A program made the position numbers and the translations under genes. A stretch of 64,000 bases of DNA from Cyclobacterium marinum DSM 745 (GTDB lineage Bacteria > Bacteroidota > Bacteroidia > Cytophagales > Cyclobacteriaceae): assembly GCF_000222485.1 (NCBI RefSeq), contig NC_015914.1, forward strand, positions 4,384,001-4,448,000. Direction: 5' to 3'. Positions 33,294 to 41,669 of this stretch are shown in pieces. Below the pieces are notes generated by a model. That model made no database searches, was not told the origin of the DNA, and was given only the letters and a program-made list of their open reading frames with translations. How positions within the stretch are numbered: the first letter of the stretch is position 1; the number at the start of each line of letters is the position of its first letter.

Positions 33294-34499
33294 ATGAGTA
33301 AAACTATGAAAATTCTATGTATTTCCTGGGATTCTGATCAAACAAATTACATGGAAAATTTGTTTTTTCCAATTTTTAGTGGTTTACAAAAGGAATTGGA
33401 CTGTCAATTTTTTGTGCTTCAATTTTCTTGGGCCGAAACGAGAGAGGTGAACCGAATTAATGCCCTTGCTCAAGAATTTCAAATTACTTTTCAGCAACAA
33501 CCGGTAAGGCGAAAGCCCCACCCAGTTTTAGGCTCCTTGTTGACTACACAACTAGGCCAAAACGTTATAAAAAGAATGGTGGCAAAACATGGTATAACCC
33601 ACCTAATGCCCAGATCTACTATGCCGGCAATGATGGTCAATTCTATTTTTAAATGGGCAAAAAAGAGGAATTTGAAAATTGTATTTGATGCTGATGGACT
33701 ACCAATCCAGGAAAGGGTTGATTATGCCGGATTAAAAGAAAACAGTTTACAATACCATTGGCTAAAAAAAACAGAAACGAAATTGCTAAAGCAAGCTGAT
33801 TTGGTATTGGTACGTTCAGTATTGGCCAAAGATGTTCACCTTCAAAATATTGGTCAGGCCCATAAAGACAAGTTTTTTAAAGTAAGCAACGGGAGGATTA
33901 AAAGTAGGTTTAAACCTGATCCGGCTTTAAGGGAACAAATAAGAAAGGAGCTAAACGTATTACCTCACGCAATGCTGTGGTTGTATTCCGGAAGTATCGG
34001 TCCACAGTATCTTTTAAGTGAGATGTTGCAATTGTTTGATTCTTACCATATTCATCATCCTGAAAGCAAGTTTCTTTTTCTAATTAGAAACCCTACTTTT
34101 CTAGCTGAAGCCATCCCCAGTCGGTTAAAACATGCCATTATTTTAAAGTCAGTCAGTTATGAGTTTTTGCCTGCTTATTATGCTGCAGCAGATATTGGGG
34201 TCAGTTTAAGGAAACCTGCGCCTAGCCTTGTAGGCATCGCTCCAATCAAAGTAAGCGAGTACTTATTGGCCGGCTTACCAATTATATCTTCCAGGGGAAT
34301 CGGTGATTTGGATGAAATGATAGGTGAGGAATCTTATTGTTTTATGTACCCCTCTGGTAATAATGAGGAATTAAATCACTGGCTTTTGGGAATAAAAGAA
34401 ATTTCAAGGGAGAACATTAGGGCACAATCTATCCCAAGCTTTGCTTTAGAAAATAGCATAAATGAATACAAGCATGCGCTGAAGTCTTCAAATTTGTAG
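33294..34499 (+). CDS. GT4-like glycosyltransferase
   Basis: A 401-residue GT-B-like protein. It has KILCISWDSDQTNYMENLFF at the start, WLYSGSIGPQYLLSEML near 226-242, and a C-terminal domain with YYAAADIGVSLRKPAPSL and IKVSEYLLAGLPIISSRG, the usual nucleotide-sugar site. ATG 33294 gives MSKTMKILC; the Met at codon 5 (33306) is an equally likely start. The acceptor and sugar are unknown. It follows the previous gene by 29 bases and precedes the second polymerase-like gene by four. Assignment to family 4 is by motif order only. Confidence 0.78.
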   Translation: MSKTMKILCISWDSDQTNYMENLFFPIFSGLQKELDCQFFVLQFSWAETREVNRINALAQEFQITFQQQPVRRKPHPVLGSLLTTQLGQNVIKRMVAKHGITHLMPRSTMPAMMVNSIFKWAKKRNLKIVFDADGLPIQERVDYAGLKENSLQYHWLKKTETKLLKQADLVLVRSVLAKDVHLQNIGQAHKDKFFKVSNGRIKSRFKPDPALREQIRKELNVLPHAMLWLYSGSIGPQYLLSEMLQLFDSYHIHHPESKFLFLIRNPTFLAEAIPSRLKHAIILKSVSYEFLPAYYAAADIGVSLRKPAPSLVGIAPIKVSEYLLAGLPIISSRGIGDLDEMIGEESYCFMYPSGNNEELNHWLLGIKEISRENIRAQSIPSFALENSINEYKHALKSSNL

Positions 34500-34503
34500 G
34501 AAG

Positions 34504-35670
34504 ATGTTCGGAGATATCTTTTTTATAATTTTTTTGATAGTGGGCTTCTCTTATGGTACTAACATTTGGGCTCAAACGCAAGGTTATTCATCTGTACAAA
34601 CTGCTTGGTTATATGGCTTATGGGCTTATCACCTGTTAATTGGCCTTGTCTTTTACCAATATATTCTTTCGAATGGTGGAGATAGTTATAGATATTGGAC
34701 CATTGATCCGGAAAACACGGAAATCTCTAGCTGGATGGGTTTTTTTGGCACCGGCACCTATTTTATGTATTGGTTCAATTACCCTTTTTCTCAATTGGGG
34801 GGATTGGGGTATTTTGCCGGCACCATCCTTTATTCAAGCCTATCTTTTGTTGGTTTTCTGCTGGTATTTCAACTAATAAGCAATAGTTTTAATACTTTTA
34901 GTAAGCGAATATTTTCTCAAGTAATTGTAATGGTTTTATTTTTTCCGAATGTACATTTTTGGACAGCCGGTATTGGTAAGGAGGCATTATTATGGTTGGG
35001 TTTGGCAATGGTTTTGTTCGGTATTCATTACTTTTCAAGCAGGTCAATATTGATTATTATAGGCTTACTACTCTCATTAATGGTTAGACCTATTCAAGGT
35101 TTGGTCTTAACCATTGCGGTTTTATTGGTTTTACCCTTTCATAAATCCTTAAAACCATACCGTAACAAAGTTTTTCCTTTGGCTATTTTTTCGATTTTTT
35201 TAATTATAGCCTATCGATACATCAAAGGAAGTTTGATCTATGGTTTTAACCTGGAGTGGATAGGTAAGCTATTGGATTGGCAAAATCAATTTTTGGCATC
35301 ATTTGGAGGAGGAAGCTCAGTTGATATGCAGAGATACAACTGGATTGAAAAGTTAATTACGGTGGTTTTTAGGCCATTTATTTGGGAATTAAAGGATTTT
35401 TGGAGCTTAGCTGCCGGCCTTGAAAATACTTTTTTAGTAGTAATATTTTGTATTGCAGTATATGGTCTGTTTTATTTGAAAGGTCGAATTAATATTCCTT
35501 TGTACCTATGGATAGCACTGATATATGGGATGCTTTTATCTGTTTTATACAGCATTACCTTAAATAATTTGGGCATTATCATGCGAATGAAAAGTATATA
35601 CCTCCCATTTTTTATTATTTTAGGTTTTTATCTTTATTTTGAAGTAGCCAATAAAAAGGCCAAAGAATGA
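34504..35670 (+). CDS. Multi-spanning membrane protein, candidate polysaccharide polymerase (copy 2)
   Basis: The 388-residue product has about ten membrane helices and is a divergent paralogue of the protein at 30931. Corresponding blocks are NGGDSYRYW, NVHFWTAGIGKEAL, MVRPIQG, VDMQRYNWIEKL, VFRPFIWE and LNNLGIIMRMKS. The shared Asp/Arg/Lys residues in loops would suit a glycan polymerase or ligase. Start ATG 34504 follows the preceding stop by four bases, and the TGA overlaps the ATG of the deacetylase gene, so it is in the operon. Whether each polymerises a different product is unknown. Confidence 0.68.
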   Translation: MFGDIFFIIFLIVGFSYGTNIWAQTQGYSSVQTAWLYGLWAYHLLIGLVFYQYILSNGGDSYRYWTIDPENTEISSWMGFFGTGTYFMYWFNYPFSQLGGLGYFAGTILYSSLSFVGFLLVFQLISNSFNTFSKRIFSQVIVMVLFFPNVHFWTAGIGKEALLWLGLAMVLFGIHYFSSRSILIIIGLLLSLMVRPIQGLVLTIAVLLVLPFHKSLKPYRNKVFPLAIFSIFLIIAYRYIKGSLIYGFNLEWIGKLLDWQNQFLASFGGGSSVDMQRYNWIEKLITVVFRPFIWELKDFWSLAAGLENTFLVVIFCIAVYGLFYLKGRINIPLYLWIALIYGMLLSVLYSITLNNLGIIMRMKSIYLPFFIILGFYLYFEVANKKAKE

Positions 35671-36635
35671 ATCGTCCAACTTTAGTCATATCCTTGGATT
35701 TTGAGCTTCACTGGGGGAGGTTTGATAAAGCGCCTCTCCAAGCCTGTGAAGCCTATTACCAAACCACTAGGCGGATTGTTCCCCATTTACTGGCCATGTT
35801 TGAAAAATATAAGGTTGAAGTTACTTGGGCCACAGTTGGTATGTTAATGGCAGATGGTCCGGAAGAATGGTTAAAATATAGTCCGGAAATAAAGCCAAAT
35901 TATAAGAATTCAAACCTTTCAGCATACAATTGGTTTAAAGCAACCAAAGCAACCAAGGATGCCCTTTTTGCTCCTGAATTGGTGAAGGCAATCCTGGAAA
36001 CTCCGGGACAGGAGCTGGCAAGTCATACATTTTCCCATTATTATACAATGGAAAATGGACAAGAAAATTTGGCTTTTCCAGCAGATTTGATGGCAGCCCA
36101 AAAGATAGCTTACGAAAAATTCGGCAAAAAGCTTAGTTCTTTGGTTTTTCCTCGCAATCAATTCAATGCTGAAGCCATCCAGGTAGCGAGCGAATTGGGC
36201 TTTACTTCCGTAAGAACAAATCCTGTGGATTGGTTTTGGAAAACACCGGAAAAAGGAGAGTTGCTAAAAAAAATATGGAGAACCTCTGATGCTATATTTT
36301 CCTTGGGTAAAAAAACATCCTATCAGCTGGGAGAAAAGAAGATTCATGAGCCCATATTAATCCCTGCTTCTCGATTTTTAAGACCCTTTCAGGCCAAGCT
36401 TGGACGACTTAACCAAATGAAAGTCAATAGAATCATTGAAGAAATCAACACGGCAGCTATAAACAATGAAGTTTACCACATTTGGTGGCATCCACATAAC
36501 CACGGTAATTTCCCGGAAGAAAGCCTAAGAGAGGTGGAACAAATCCTTAAACATTTTGCATATTGTAGAGAAAAATACAATATGCAATCCAAAAGCATGG
36601 ATAGTCTATCTCAAGCGCTAGTACCGGTTCAGTAA
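35667..36635 (+). CDS. Polysaccharide deacetylase (NodB-type)
   Basis: A 322-residue carbohydrate-esterase-4-like enzyme without signal peptide. The metal site shows D11-F-E13 in SLDFELHWG, H120 and H124 in ASHTFSHYY, and FPRNQFN near 166 as the third motif. A late WWHPHNHG motif may supply the catalytic His. Such enzymes remove N-acetyl groups from sugars; acting in the cytosol, it could deacetylate a lipid-linked precursor. The lack of a secretion signal separates it from envelope deacetylases. The ATG overlaps the preceding TGA. It is last in the operon, ahead of a hairpin at 36649-36693. Confidence 0.82.
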   Translation: MNRPTLVISLDFELHWGRFDKAPLQACEAYYQTTRRIVPHLLAMFEKYKVEVTWATVGMLMADGPEEWLKYSPEIKPNYKNSNLSAYNWFKATKATKDALFAPELVKAILETPGQELASHTFSHYYTMENGQENLAFPADLMAAQKIAYEKFGKKLSSLVFPRNQFNAEAIQVASELGFTSVRTNPVDWFWKTPEKGELLKKIWRTSDAIFSLGKKTSYQLGEKKIHEPILIPASRFLRPFQAKLGRLNQMKVNRIIEEINTAAINNEVYHIWWHPHNHGNFPEESLREVEQILKHFAYCREKYNMQSKSMDSLSQALVPVQ

Positions 36636-36648
36636 TTCTGTTTTTAAT

Positions 36649-36693
36649 GGCGATTCATTTGATTTTTTGTTTGTCTTAAAAAACAATATCGCC
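36649..36693 (+). terminator. Candidate terminator of the polysaccharide operon
   Basis: GGCGAT (36649-36654) pairs with ATCGCC (36688-36693), and the interior adds TTG/CAA and TTTTTT/AAAAAA pairs around a short loop. It begins 13 bases after the deacetylase stop, with a T-rich run (CTACTTTTT) soon after. Confidence 0.5.
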
Positions 36694-36860
36694 CTACTTT
36701 TTATACCTTTCTTTTTTTCTAGAAAACCTTTTCCTTTGCCTTCTAGGTGGTTAAAAAATCTAAGTCGAATTTATATTGGAATTATATCCGATTTTGGCTT
36801 GAATATTTGTCCCCTTGAGTAATTAGTATTTATTTTGGCCTTGCTTAAAAACTAATCACT

Positions 36861-37160
36861 ATGAATTTATCAAAATTTAAAGACAGCATTCAAGAAGGGA
36901 AAATGCCGGAAGGATTGACTGTTTATTTGAAGTCTTTATGGTTGGATGGCAATGGAGATTGGACGAAAGCCCATGGGTTAATTGACCAAATGGAAGATGA
37001 AGATGCTGCTTTTTTGCACGCTTATTTACACAGAAAAGAAGGAGATATAGGAAATGCTTCCTACTGGTATAGAAGAGCAGGTAAAACTAAACCTTCCATA
37101 GGTCTTGAGCAGGAATGGGAGCAAATGGTTTTATATTTTTTAGATCAAATAAAAAAATAA
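36861..37160 (+). CDS. Conserved hypothetical protein (99 aa)
   Basis: The 99-residue product is soluble, with no signal peptide, and has a conserved-looking C-terminal half: AHGLIDQMEDEDAAFLHAYLHRKEGDIGNASYWYRRAGK. I recall similar small proteins in many Bacteroidota and other bacteria, without known function. The Trp/Tyr-rich run WYRRAG suggests a small alpha-helical repeat-like unit. It is monocistronic, separated from the neighbouring genes by 225 and 85 bases. It is likely to be real because of the strong sequence character and clear start ATG. Confidence 0.75.
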   Translation: MNLSKFKDSIQEGKMPEGLTVYLKSLWLDGNGDWTKAHGLIDQMEDEDAAFLHAYLHRKEGDIGNASYWYRRAGKTKPSIGLEQEWEQMVLYFLDQIKK

Positions 37161-37192
37161 TAAATTTTATTTTTTAAATAAGTAAACTATTG

Positions 37193-37223
37193 TTTGCCTT
37201 TTCTGTGTTAACGATTAATATTG
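37193..37223 (+). promoter_or_regulatory. Candidate promoter of mgsA-pfkA
   Basis: TTTG (37193-37196) is followed after exactly 19 bases by TAATATTG (37216-37223), one mismatch from TAnnTTTG. Transcription would begin near 37230, leaving a leader of about 16 bases before the mgsA ATG at 37246. Confidence 0.55.
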
Positions 37224-37245
37224 GAATTCAATTTAGAATGAAATA

Positions 37246-37608
37246 ATGAAGATAGCATTAATAGCCCATGATGGGAAAAAAGCAGATATGGTCCATTTTA
37301 TTGGTGGATGCAAACCGGCATTGGAGGGGATAACCCTTGTTGCAACAGGAACTACAGGATCACATATAGAAAAAGCTGGATTTGAAGTTGAAAAATTACT
37401 TTCCGGGCCGTTGGGAGGGGATGCTCAAATAGGTGCCATGGTGGCACAAAAAGAGTTAGATATGGTGATTTTCTTTAGAGACCCCCTAGGAAAGCACCCG
37501 CATGAGCCGGATGTTCAAATGTTGATGAGAATTTGTGATGTTCACAATGTCCCTTTGGCAACCAATTTGGCAGCAGCAGAGCTGATGATAAAATATTTCA
37601 ATAAGTAA
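37246..37608 (+). CDS. mgsA: Methylglyoxal synthase
   Basis: A 120-residue enzyme converting dihydroxyacetone phosphate to methylglyoxal and phosphate. The active-site residues can be followed at a nearly constant offset from E. coli MgsA: H8 in [10 protein letters not shown]59 in GPLGGDAQ, D79 in FFRDP, H86 in HEPDV and D89. It is shorter than the 152-residue E. coli enzyme but matches the compact bacterial type. It is cytosolic. It lies 25 bases upstream of pfkA and is probably co-transcribed, putting the glycolytic bypass next to the committed step of glycolysis. Confidence 0.92.
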   Translation: MKIALIAHDGKKADMVHFIGGCKPALEGITLVATGTTGSHIEKAGFEVEKLLSGPLGGDAQIGAMVAQKELDMVIFFRDPLGKHPHEPDVQMLMRICDVHNVPLATNLAAAELMIKYFNK

Positions 37609-37633
37609 TTGAAGGATCCTAGAGTAGAATAAC

Positions 37634-38626
37634 ATGCAAGACCAACCTATTAACATAAAAAAAATTGGAGTTCTTACCTCAGGAGGAGATGCTCCGGGAA
37701 TGAATGCTGCCATTAGGGCAGTGGTGCGTGCCGGATTTTATTATAATTTGGAGGTATATGGAATATACCGTGGTTATGAAGGGATGATCAATGATGACAT
37801 CAGAAAACTTGACAGTAGATCCATTGCACATGTCTTAGAGAGAGGGGGAACATTTTTAAAATCAGCAAGAAGTCTTGAATTCCGAACCCCTGAAGGAAGG
37901 AAAAAAGCTTACGATAACTTAAAAAGTCATGGTATTGATGCCTTGGTGGTGATCGGTGGAGATGGTTCCCTTACCGGTGCTCACTTGTTTTATAAAGAAT
38001 TTGGTATCCCAGCTGTTGGGCTGCCAGGAACCATTGACAATGACTTGTTTGGAACCGATTTGACCATTGGATTTGATACAGCATGTAATACAGCCATAGG
38101 AGCAATTGATAAAATTAGGGATACAGCCACTTCACATGACCGTTTGTTTTTTGTAGAAGTGATGGGTAGAGATGCCGGTTTTATCGCCATCAATGCGGGT
38201 ATAGGAAGTGCTGCTGCGGCGATTCTTATTCCGGAAAAGAAATTTCCTGTGGAGAAATTGATTGATCGGCTAAAATTTAGGGAGAAAGCCAAAAAAGAAA
38301 GTAATATAGTCATAGTGGCTGAAGGTGGTAAAAGTGGTGGAGCGCAAGAAATTTCTGAAAAGGTAAAAAAGATTTTGCCTACTTATGACATTAAGGTGAC
38401 GATCCTTGGGCACCTTCAAAGAGGTGGGGCTCCATCCTCTTTTGATAGGATTTTGTCTAGTAAGTTAGGTGTTTCTGCAGTGGAAGGGTTGCTAAAAGGT
38501 AAATTCGATGTGATGGTTGGAATTATCAACAATAAAATTGTTTACACCCCCATAAAAAGAGCTATAATAGATGATAAAGAGGTTGATGATGAAGACCTAC
38601 GTATTGCCGGTATTCTGTCCACATGA
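37634..38626 (+). CDS. pfkA: ATP-dependent 6-phosphofructokinase
   Basis: The 330-residue product is a bacterial PfkA: GVLTSGGDAPGMNAAIRAVVR near the start (ATP/Gly-rich loop), VVIGGDGSLTGA near 98, GTIDNDLFGTD near 127, where D is the catalytic base, and MGRDAGFIAINAG near 173. The C-terminus has the fructose-6-phosphate site GHLQRGGAPSSFDR. It phosphorylates fructose 6-phosphate to the bisphosphate using ATP. It is most probably in an operon with mgsA, 25 bases upstream. It ends 103 bases before a strong terminator. Confidence 0.95.
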   Translation: MQDQPINIKKIGVLTSGGDAPGMNAAIRAVVRAGFYYNLEVYGIYRGYEGMINDDIRKLDSRSIAHVLERGGTFLKSARSLEFRTPEGRKKAYDNLKSHGIDALVVIGGDGSLTGAHLFYKEFGIPAVGLPGTIDNDLFGTDLTIGFDTACNTAIGAIDKIRDTATSHDRLFFVEVMGRDAGFIAINAGIGSAAAAILIPEKKFPVEKLIDRLKFREKAKKESNIVIVAEGGKSGGAQEISEKVKKILPTYDIKVTILGHLQRGGAPSSFDRILSSKLGVSAVEGLLKGKFDVMVGIINNKIVYTPIKRAIIDDKEVDDEDLRIAGILST

Positions 38627-38729
38627 TTTAATTATAAAAATTAGAAGAAAAGATTATCATTAACCTTTTCTTTTAAAGATCTCGTTCAATAAGTGAATTA
38701 TTTTAAATAGCTAGTTAAAGCTACTCATG

Positions 38730-38768
38730 AACAAAAACAGCCACTGGAAAACAGTGGCTGTTTTTGTT
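38730..38768 (+). terminator. Rho-independent terminator of mgsA-pfkA
   Basis: AACAAAAACAGCCACTG (38730-38746) pairs perfectly with CAGTGGCTGTTTTTGTT (38752-38768) around a GAAAA loop, with the Us of the right arm acting as the release tract. Confidence 0.9.
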
Positions 38769-38860
38769 TTATAAATATTTTCAATTGCTATCATTTTTAA
38801 GCATATTGTGTTTTCAATATTTTATTTAATATTATCCATACCCAAACAAACCTATTAAGT

Positions 38861-40327
38861 ATGAAAAAAAATACTGAATATTTACAGCAGCGTTTTCAGG
38901 ATGAGAAAAACGCTAAATTAATTAACACAGAAAAAACCCAACCATTATTTGAAGAGCCTAAAAATGAAAGGCGTTCTTTTTTTAAGAAAGCAGTTCTTGG
39001 AGGAATAAGCTTGGGGGGAATGATGTCCCTGCCTATGGAAGAAACTTTGGCTCACACCACTTCTAAAGTAAACCGTCTTTCTAATCCTTCAGACCTAAAA
39101 ATTACCGATATGCGCATTGCCCAATATGGGAATGTGCCTTTATTAAAGATTTATACCAATCAGGGAATTCATGGTTTAGGGGATGTGAGAGATGGTGGGG
39201 ATAAGCGTTATGCCTTGATGTTGAAGAGTAGAATTTTGGGTGAAAACCCATGTAATATTGAGAAAATATTTAAAAGAATAGAACAATTTGGCTGGCATGG
39301 CAGGCAAGGTGGGGGAGTTTCAGGCGTTGAAATGGCCCTTTGGGACCTTGCCGGAAAAGCATATGGTGTGCCACTCTACCAGCTTCTAGGGGGAAAATTC
39401 AGGGATAAAGTAAGAATTTATGTGGATACGCCTACCGTTCAAGATCCTGATGAATTTGCAAATAAAATGAAAAGTCGTGTAGACATGGGATATACCATGT
39501 TAAAGATGGACATAGGAATAGGTCTGATTAAAGATCAAAAAGACACCTTAACCAATAAGTCTCCATGGGGGCCAATGAGGGGATGGTCAGATACAGATGT
39601 GATGAGTTATACACAAACACCTCATCAATTTACCCATGTTCAAATTACGCCCAAAGGTTTGGAGAAAATGGTTGAATATGCTGCCAAAGCAAGGGAAAAA
39701 GTAGGCTTTGAAATTCCTTTGGCGATTGACCACTTTGGACATATGGGTTACAATGAAATGATCAAATTGGCCAATGCCTTTGAACCATACAATATAGCTT
39801 GGTTGGAAGACTTGATTCCTTGGCAAAATACCGAACAATGGAAACGTGTCACTGAATCAATTTCAACTCCTACCCTTACCGGTGAAGATGCCTACCATAA
39901 GAAGAATTTTAAAGACCTTATAGAAAACAGGGCAGTGGATTTGGTTCACCCGGATCCTGGAAGTGTTGGAGGTTATCTTCAAACCAAAAAGGTTGGGGAT
40001 TATGCTGAAGAATATGGCATAGGTATGGCACTTCACCATGCGGCTTCACCCATTACCTTTATGGGCACAGTACACGCAGCAGCGGCCACCTATAACTTCA
40101 TAGGTTTGGAGCACCATTCAGTAGACAATCCTTGGTGGGAAGATCTGGTTACAGGGATTGATAAACCTTTTGTAAAGGATGGTTATGTTACGGTGCCTGA
40201 ATCTCCCGGCATAGGCCTTGAATTAAATGAGGATGAAGTTAAGAAAAGATTGAGAGAGGGGGAGAAATTTTTCGCTCCCACTGATGATTGGAATGAAATT
40301 AGGTCTTGGGACAGAACCTGGAGTTAA
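38861..40327 (+). CDS. Mandelate racemase/muconate lactonizing (enolase superfamily) enzyme with Tat signal
   Basis: A 488-residue protein. The first 60 residues hold a twin-arginine signal, NERRSFFKKAVLGGISLGGMM, so it is probably exported folded. The enolase-superfamily part shows MLKMDIGIG (the KxK region), AIDHFGHMGY and WLEDLIPW (acid ligands), TGEDAYH (third metal ligand) and MALHHAASPITF (the His of the MR group). Members dehydrate, racemise or cycloisomerise sugar acids. Substrate is not clear; relatives with the ALHHAASP motif include galactarate-type and RspA-like enzymes. Monocistronic, between terminators. Confidence 0.85.
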   Translation: MKKNTEYLQQRFQDEKNAKLINTEKTQPLFEEPKNERRSFFKKAVLGGISLGGMMSLPMEETLAHTTSKVNRLSNPSDLKITDMRIAQYGNVPLLKIYTNQGIHGLGDVRDGGDKRYALMLKSRILGENPCNIEKIFKRIEQFGWHGRQGGGVSGVEMALWDLAGKAYGVPLYQLLGGKFRDKVRIYVDTPTVQDPDEFANKMKSRVDMGYTMLKMDIGIGLIKDQKDTLTNKSPWGPMRGWSDTDVMSYTQTPHQFTHVQITPKGLEKMVEYAAKAREKVGFEIPLAIDHFGHMGYNEMIKLANAFEPYNIAWLEDLIPWQNTEQWKRVTESISTPTLTGEDAYHKKNFKDLIENRAVDLVHPDPGSVGGYLQTKKVGDYAEEYGIGMALHHAASPITFMGTVHAAAATYNFIGLEHHSVDNPWWEDLVTGIDKPFVKDGYVTVPESPGIGLELNEDEVKKRLREGEKFFAPTDDWNEIRSWDRTWS

Positions 40328-40336
40328 TCAAATCAT

Positions 40337-40371
40337 CCAACAACTCGGCATATTTTTTGCTGAGTTGTTGG
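40337..40371 (+). terminator. Hairpin after the enolase-superfamily gene
   Basis: CCAACAACTC (40337-40346) pairs with GAGTTGTTGG (40362-40371), followed by TTCAATTTT. The stem is ten perfect pairs. It starts nine bases after the stop, so it is likely a terminator even though the U-tract is interrupted. Confidence 0.6.
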
Positions 40372-40441
40372 TTCAATTTTACCACCTTAGGATGGCTAAT
40401 AATACCATGGAAGGTTAAAAGTATTTAATGAGTATAACAAT

Positions 40442-40810
40442 ATGAAGTCTAAACAAATTCTTTCTATTCTCTTACAATTAGTAGTGGCTGGCTTAGTCAT
40501 TATTTTTACAGCTTATTTACTACCCGGAATTGTAGTAGATGACCTGATCACAGGTATTCTTATCGCAGCGCTTTTGGCCTTACTAAACGTCACTATTAAA
40601 CCAATTTTAATATTTTTCACGATTCCGATCACTATACTTACTTTGGGTTTGTTTTTATTGGTCATTAATGCCTTGATGGTGATGTTGGCAGCTGATATAG
40701 TTAATGGCTTTGCTGTAGGGAATTTTTGGTGGGCACTATTGTTTAGTTTGGTTCTTTCGTTGGTAAATTCCATTCTTGGTATTTCGCTTGGTCGAGGTTT
40801 AGGCAGCTAA
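40442..40810 (+). CDS. Phage-holin-family (DUF360-like) membrane protein
   Basis: The 122-residue product consists of four hydrophobic helices, beginning LLQLVVAGLVIIFTAYLLPGIVVDD and including LLNVTIKPILIFFTIPITILTLGLF, the hallmark of the Phage_holin_4_2 family (short membrane proteins named by similarity to phage holins but widespread on chromosomes). It is an inner-membrane protein of unknown function and does not imply a prophage: no phage gene is nearby. Monocistronic, with a non-coding region of 298 bases after it in which I see nothing else. Confidence 0.82.
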   Translation: MKSKQILSILLQLVVAGLVIIFTAYLLPGIVVDDLITGILIAALLALLNVTIKPILIFFTIPITILTLGLFLLVINALMVMLAADIVNGFAVGNFWWALLFSLVLSLVNSILGISLGRGLGS

Positions 40811-41108
40811 AAAAAAGGCAATATTTTAAGTAGGCATCTAAACATTTTGACAAAAGGCCTGTTAAGTTTGTATATCTGTAAAAAAATCATCATTTTATAT
40901 AAGAATTAAGAAAGGCGTTTATTTAATATGATTTTTGGTTTAATGGTCTGATAATTAGTGCCATAGGTTTGAGCTTTCTGAAAGGATTTTTTTTTATAGC
41001 TAATAGTTAAGGAAATATCGAATAGATATTATGAAGTATGCTCCAATTTTCTTTTAATTGTGACTTTAATGCAGCGAAATAGAATTAATTAACCCACCCT
41101 CCAAAAAG

Positions 41109-41669
41109 ATGAAATATCCAAACGACGGTTTTTTGCCAAAAAATATAGAAGAGTTAAAGCAGGAACTCAAATCAAATAACAAGAGCTTTAAAATTATTCC
41201 CAGCGAGGATAATACGGATGAATATGTCAATTTTTATTTTATAGGTAAATATGAAGGAAAAGAAGTGATATATGATGCTGTATTGTATACCCTAAAGCTT
41301 CATTATCAAAGTGAGTTGTATGAATTGGCAGAGCATGAGGCAGCCAAAAAATTTCCTAATTATCAGGGGATCAAGTACAATGAAGATGAGAACGGTAATC
41401 TTATTCCTTTGAAAGCGGAAGAAGAGGAAATTGGGTGGTTTATCACAGAAATGATTATGGACATGGAGGAAGAAGGTGCCGTAAAAGTCCAAGAATTTTT
41501 AGACTTGGATACTCACCACGATTATGGTATCGGTTTGGATGCTGCCCTTAATTTGGAGTCTCTGGATGAAAAAGCCATTGAAGATTTTGTTGAGGCATTT
41601 AACGAAGACAGCCTTAAACTTGATGATACTTTTTATACGTTTGAATCTGAAGAAGAGGAAGAAGATTAA
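41109..41669 (+). CDS. Acidic conserved-looking hypothetical protein (186 aa)
   Basis: The 186-residue product is strongly acidic, ending FESEEEEED, and lacks a signal peptide or membrane helices. It has aromatic-rich strands (YVNFYFIGKYEGKEVIYDAVLYTLKLHYQ) followed by helices, so a compact alpha/beta fold is likely. I recall comparable uncharacterised proteins in Cytophagales but no function. It should be cytosolic. The gene has its own terminator at 41700-41741 and is monocistronic. Confidence 0.78.
   Translation: MKYPNDGFLPKNIEELKQELKSNNKSFKIIPSEDNTDEYVNFYFIGKYEGKEVIYDAVLYTLKLHYQSELYELAEHEAAKKFPNYQGIKYNEDENGNLIPLKAEEEEIGWFITEMIMDMEEEGAVKVQEFLDLDTHHDYGIGLDAALNLESLDEKAIEDFVEAFNEDSLKLDDTFYTFESEEEEED

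Noticed and set aside
40442..40810. Prophage indicated by a holin-family gene
   Set aside because: Phage_holin_4_2 proteins are common chromosomal membrane proteins; no other phage gene is nearby.
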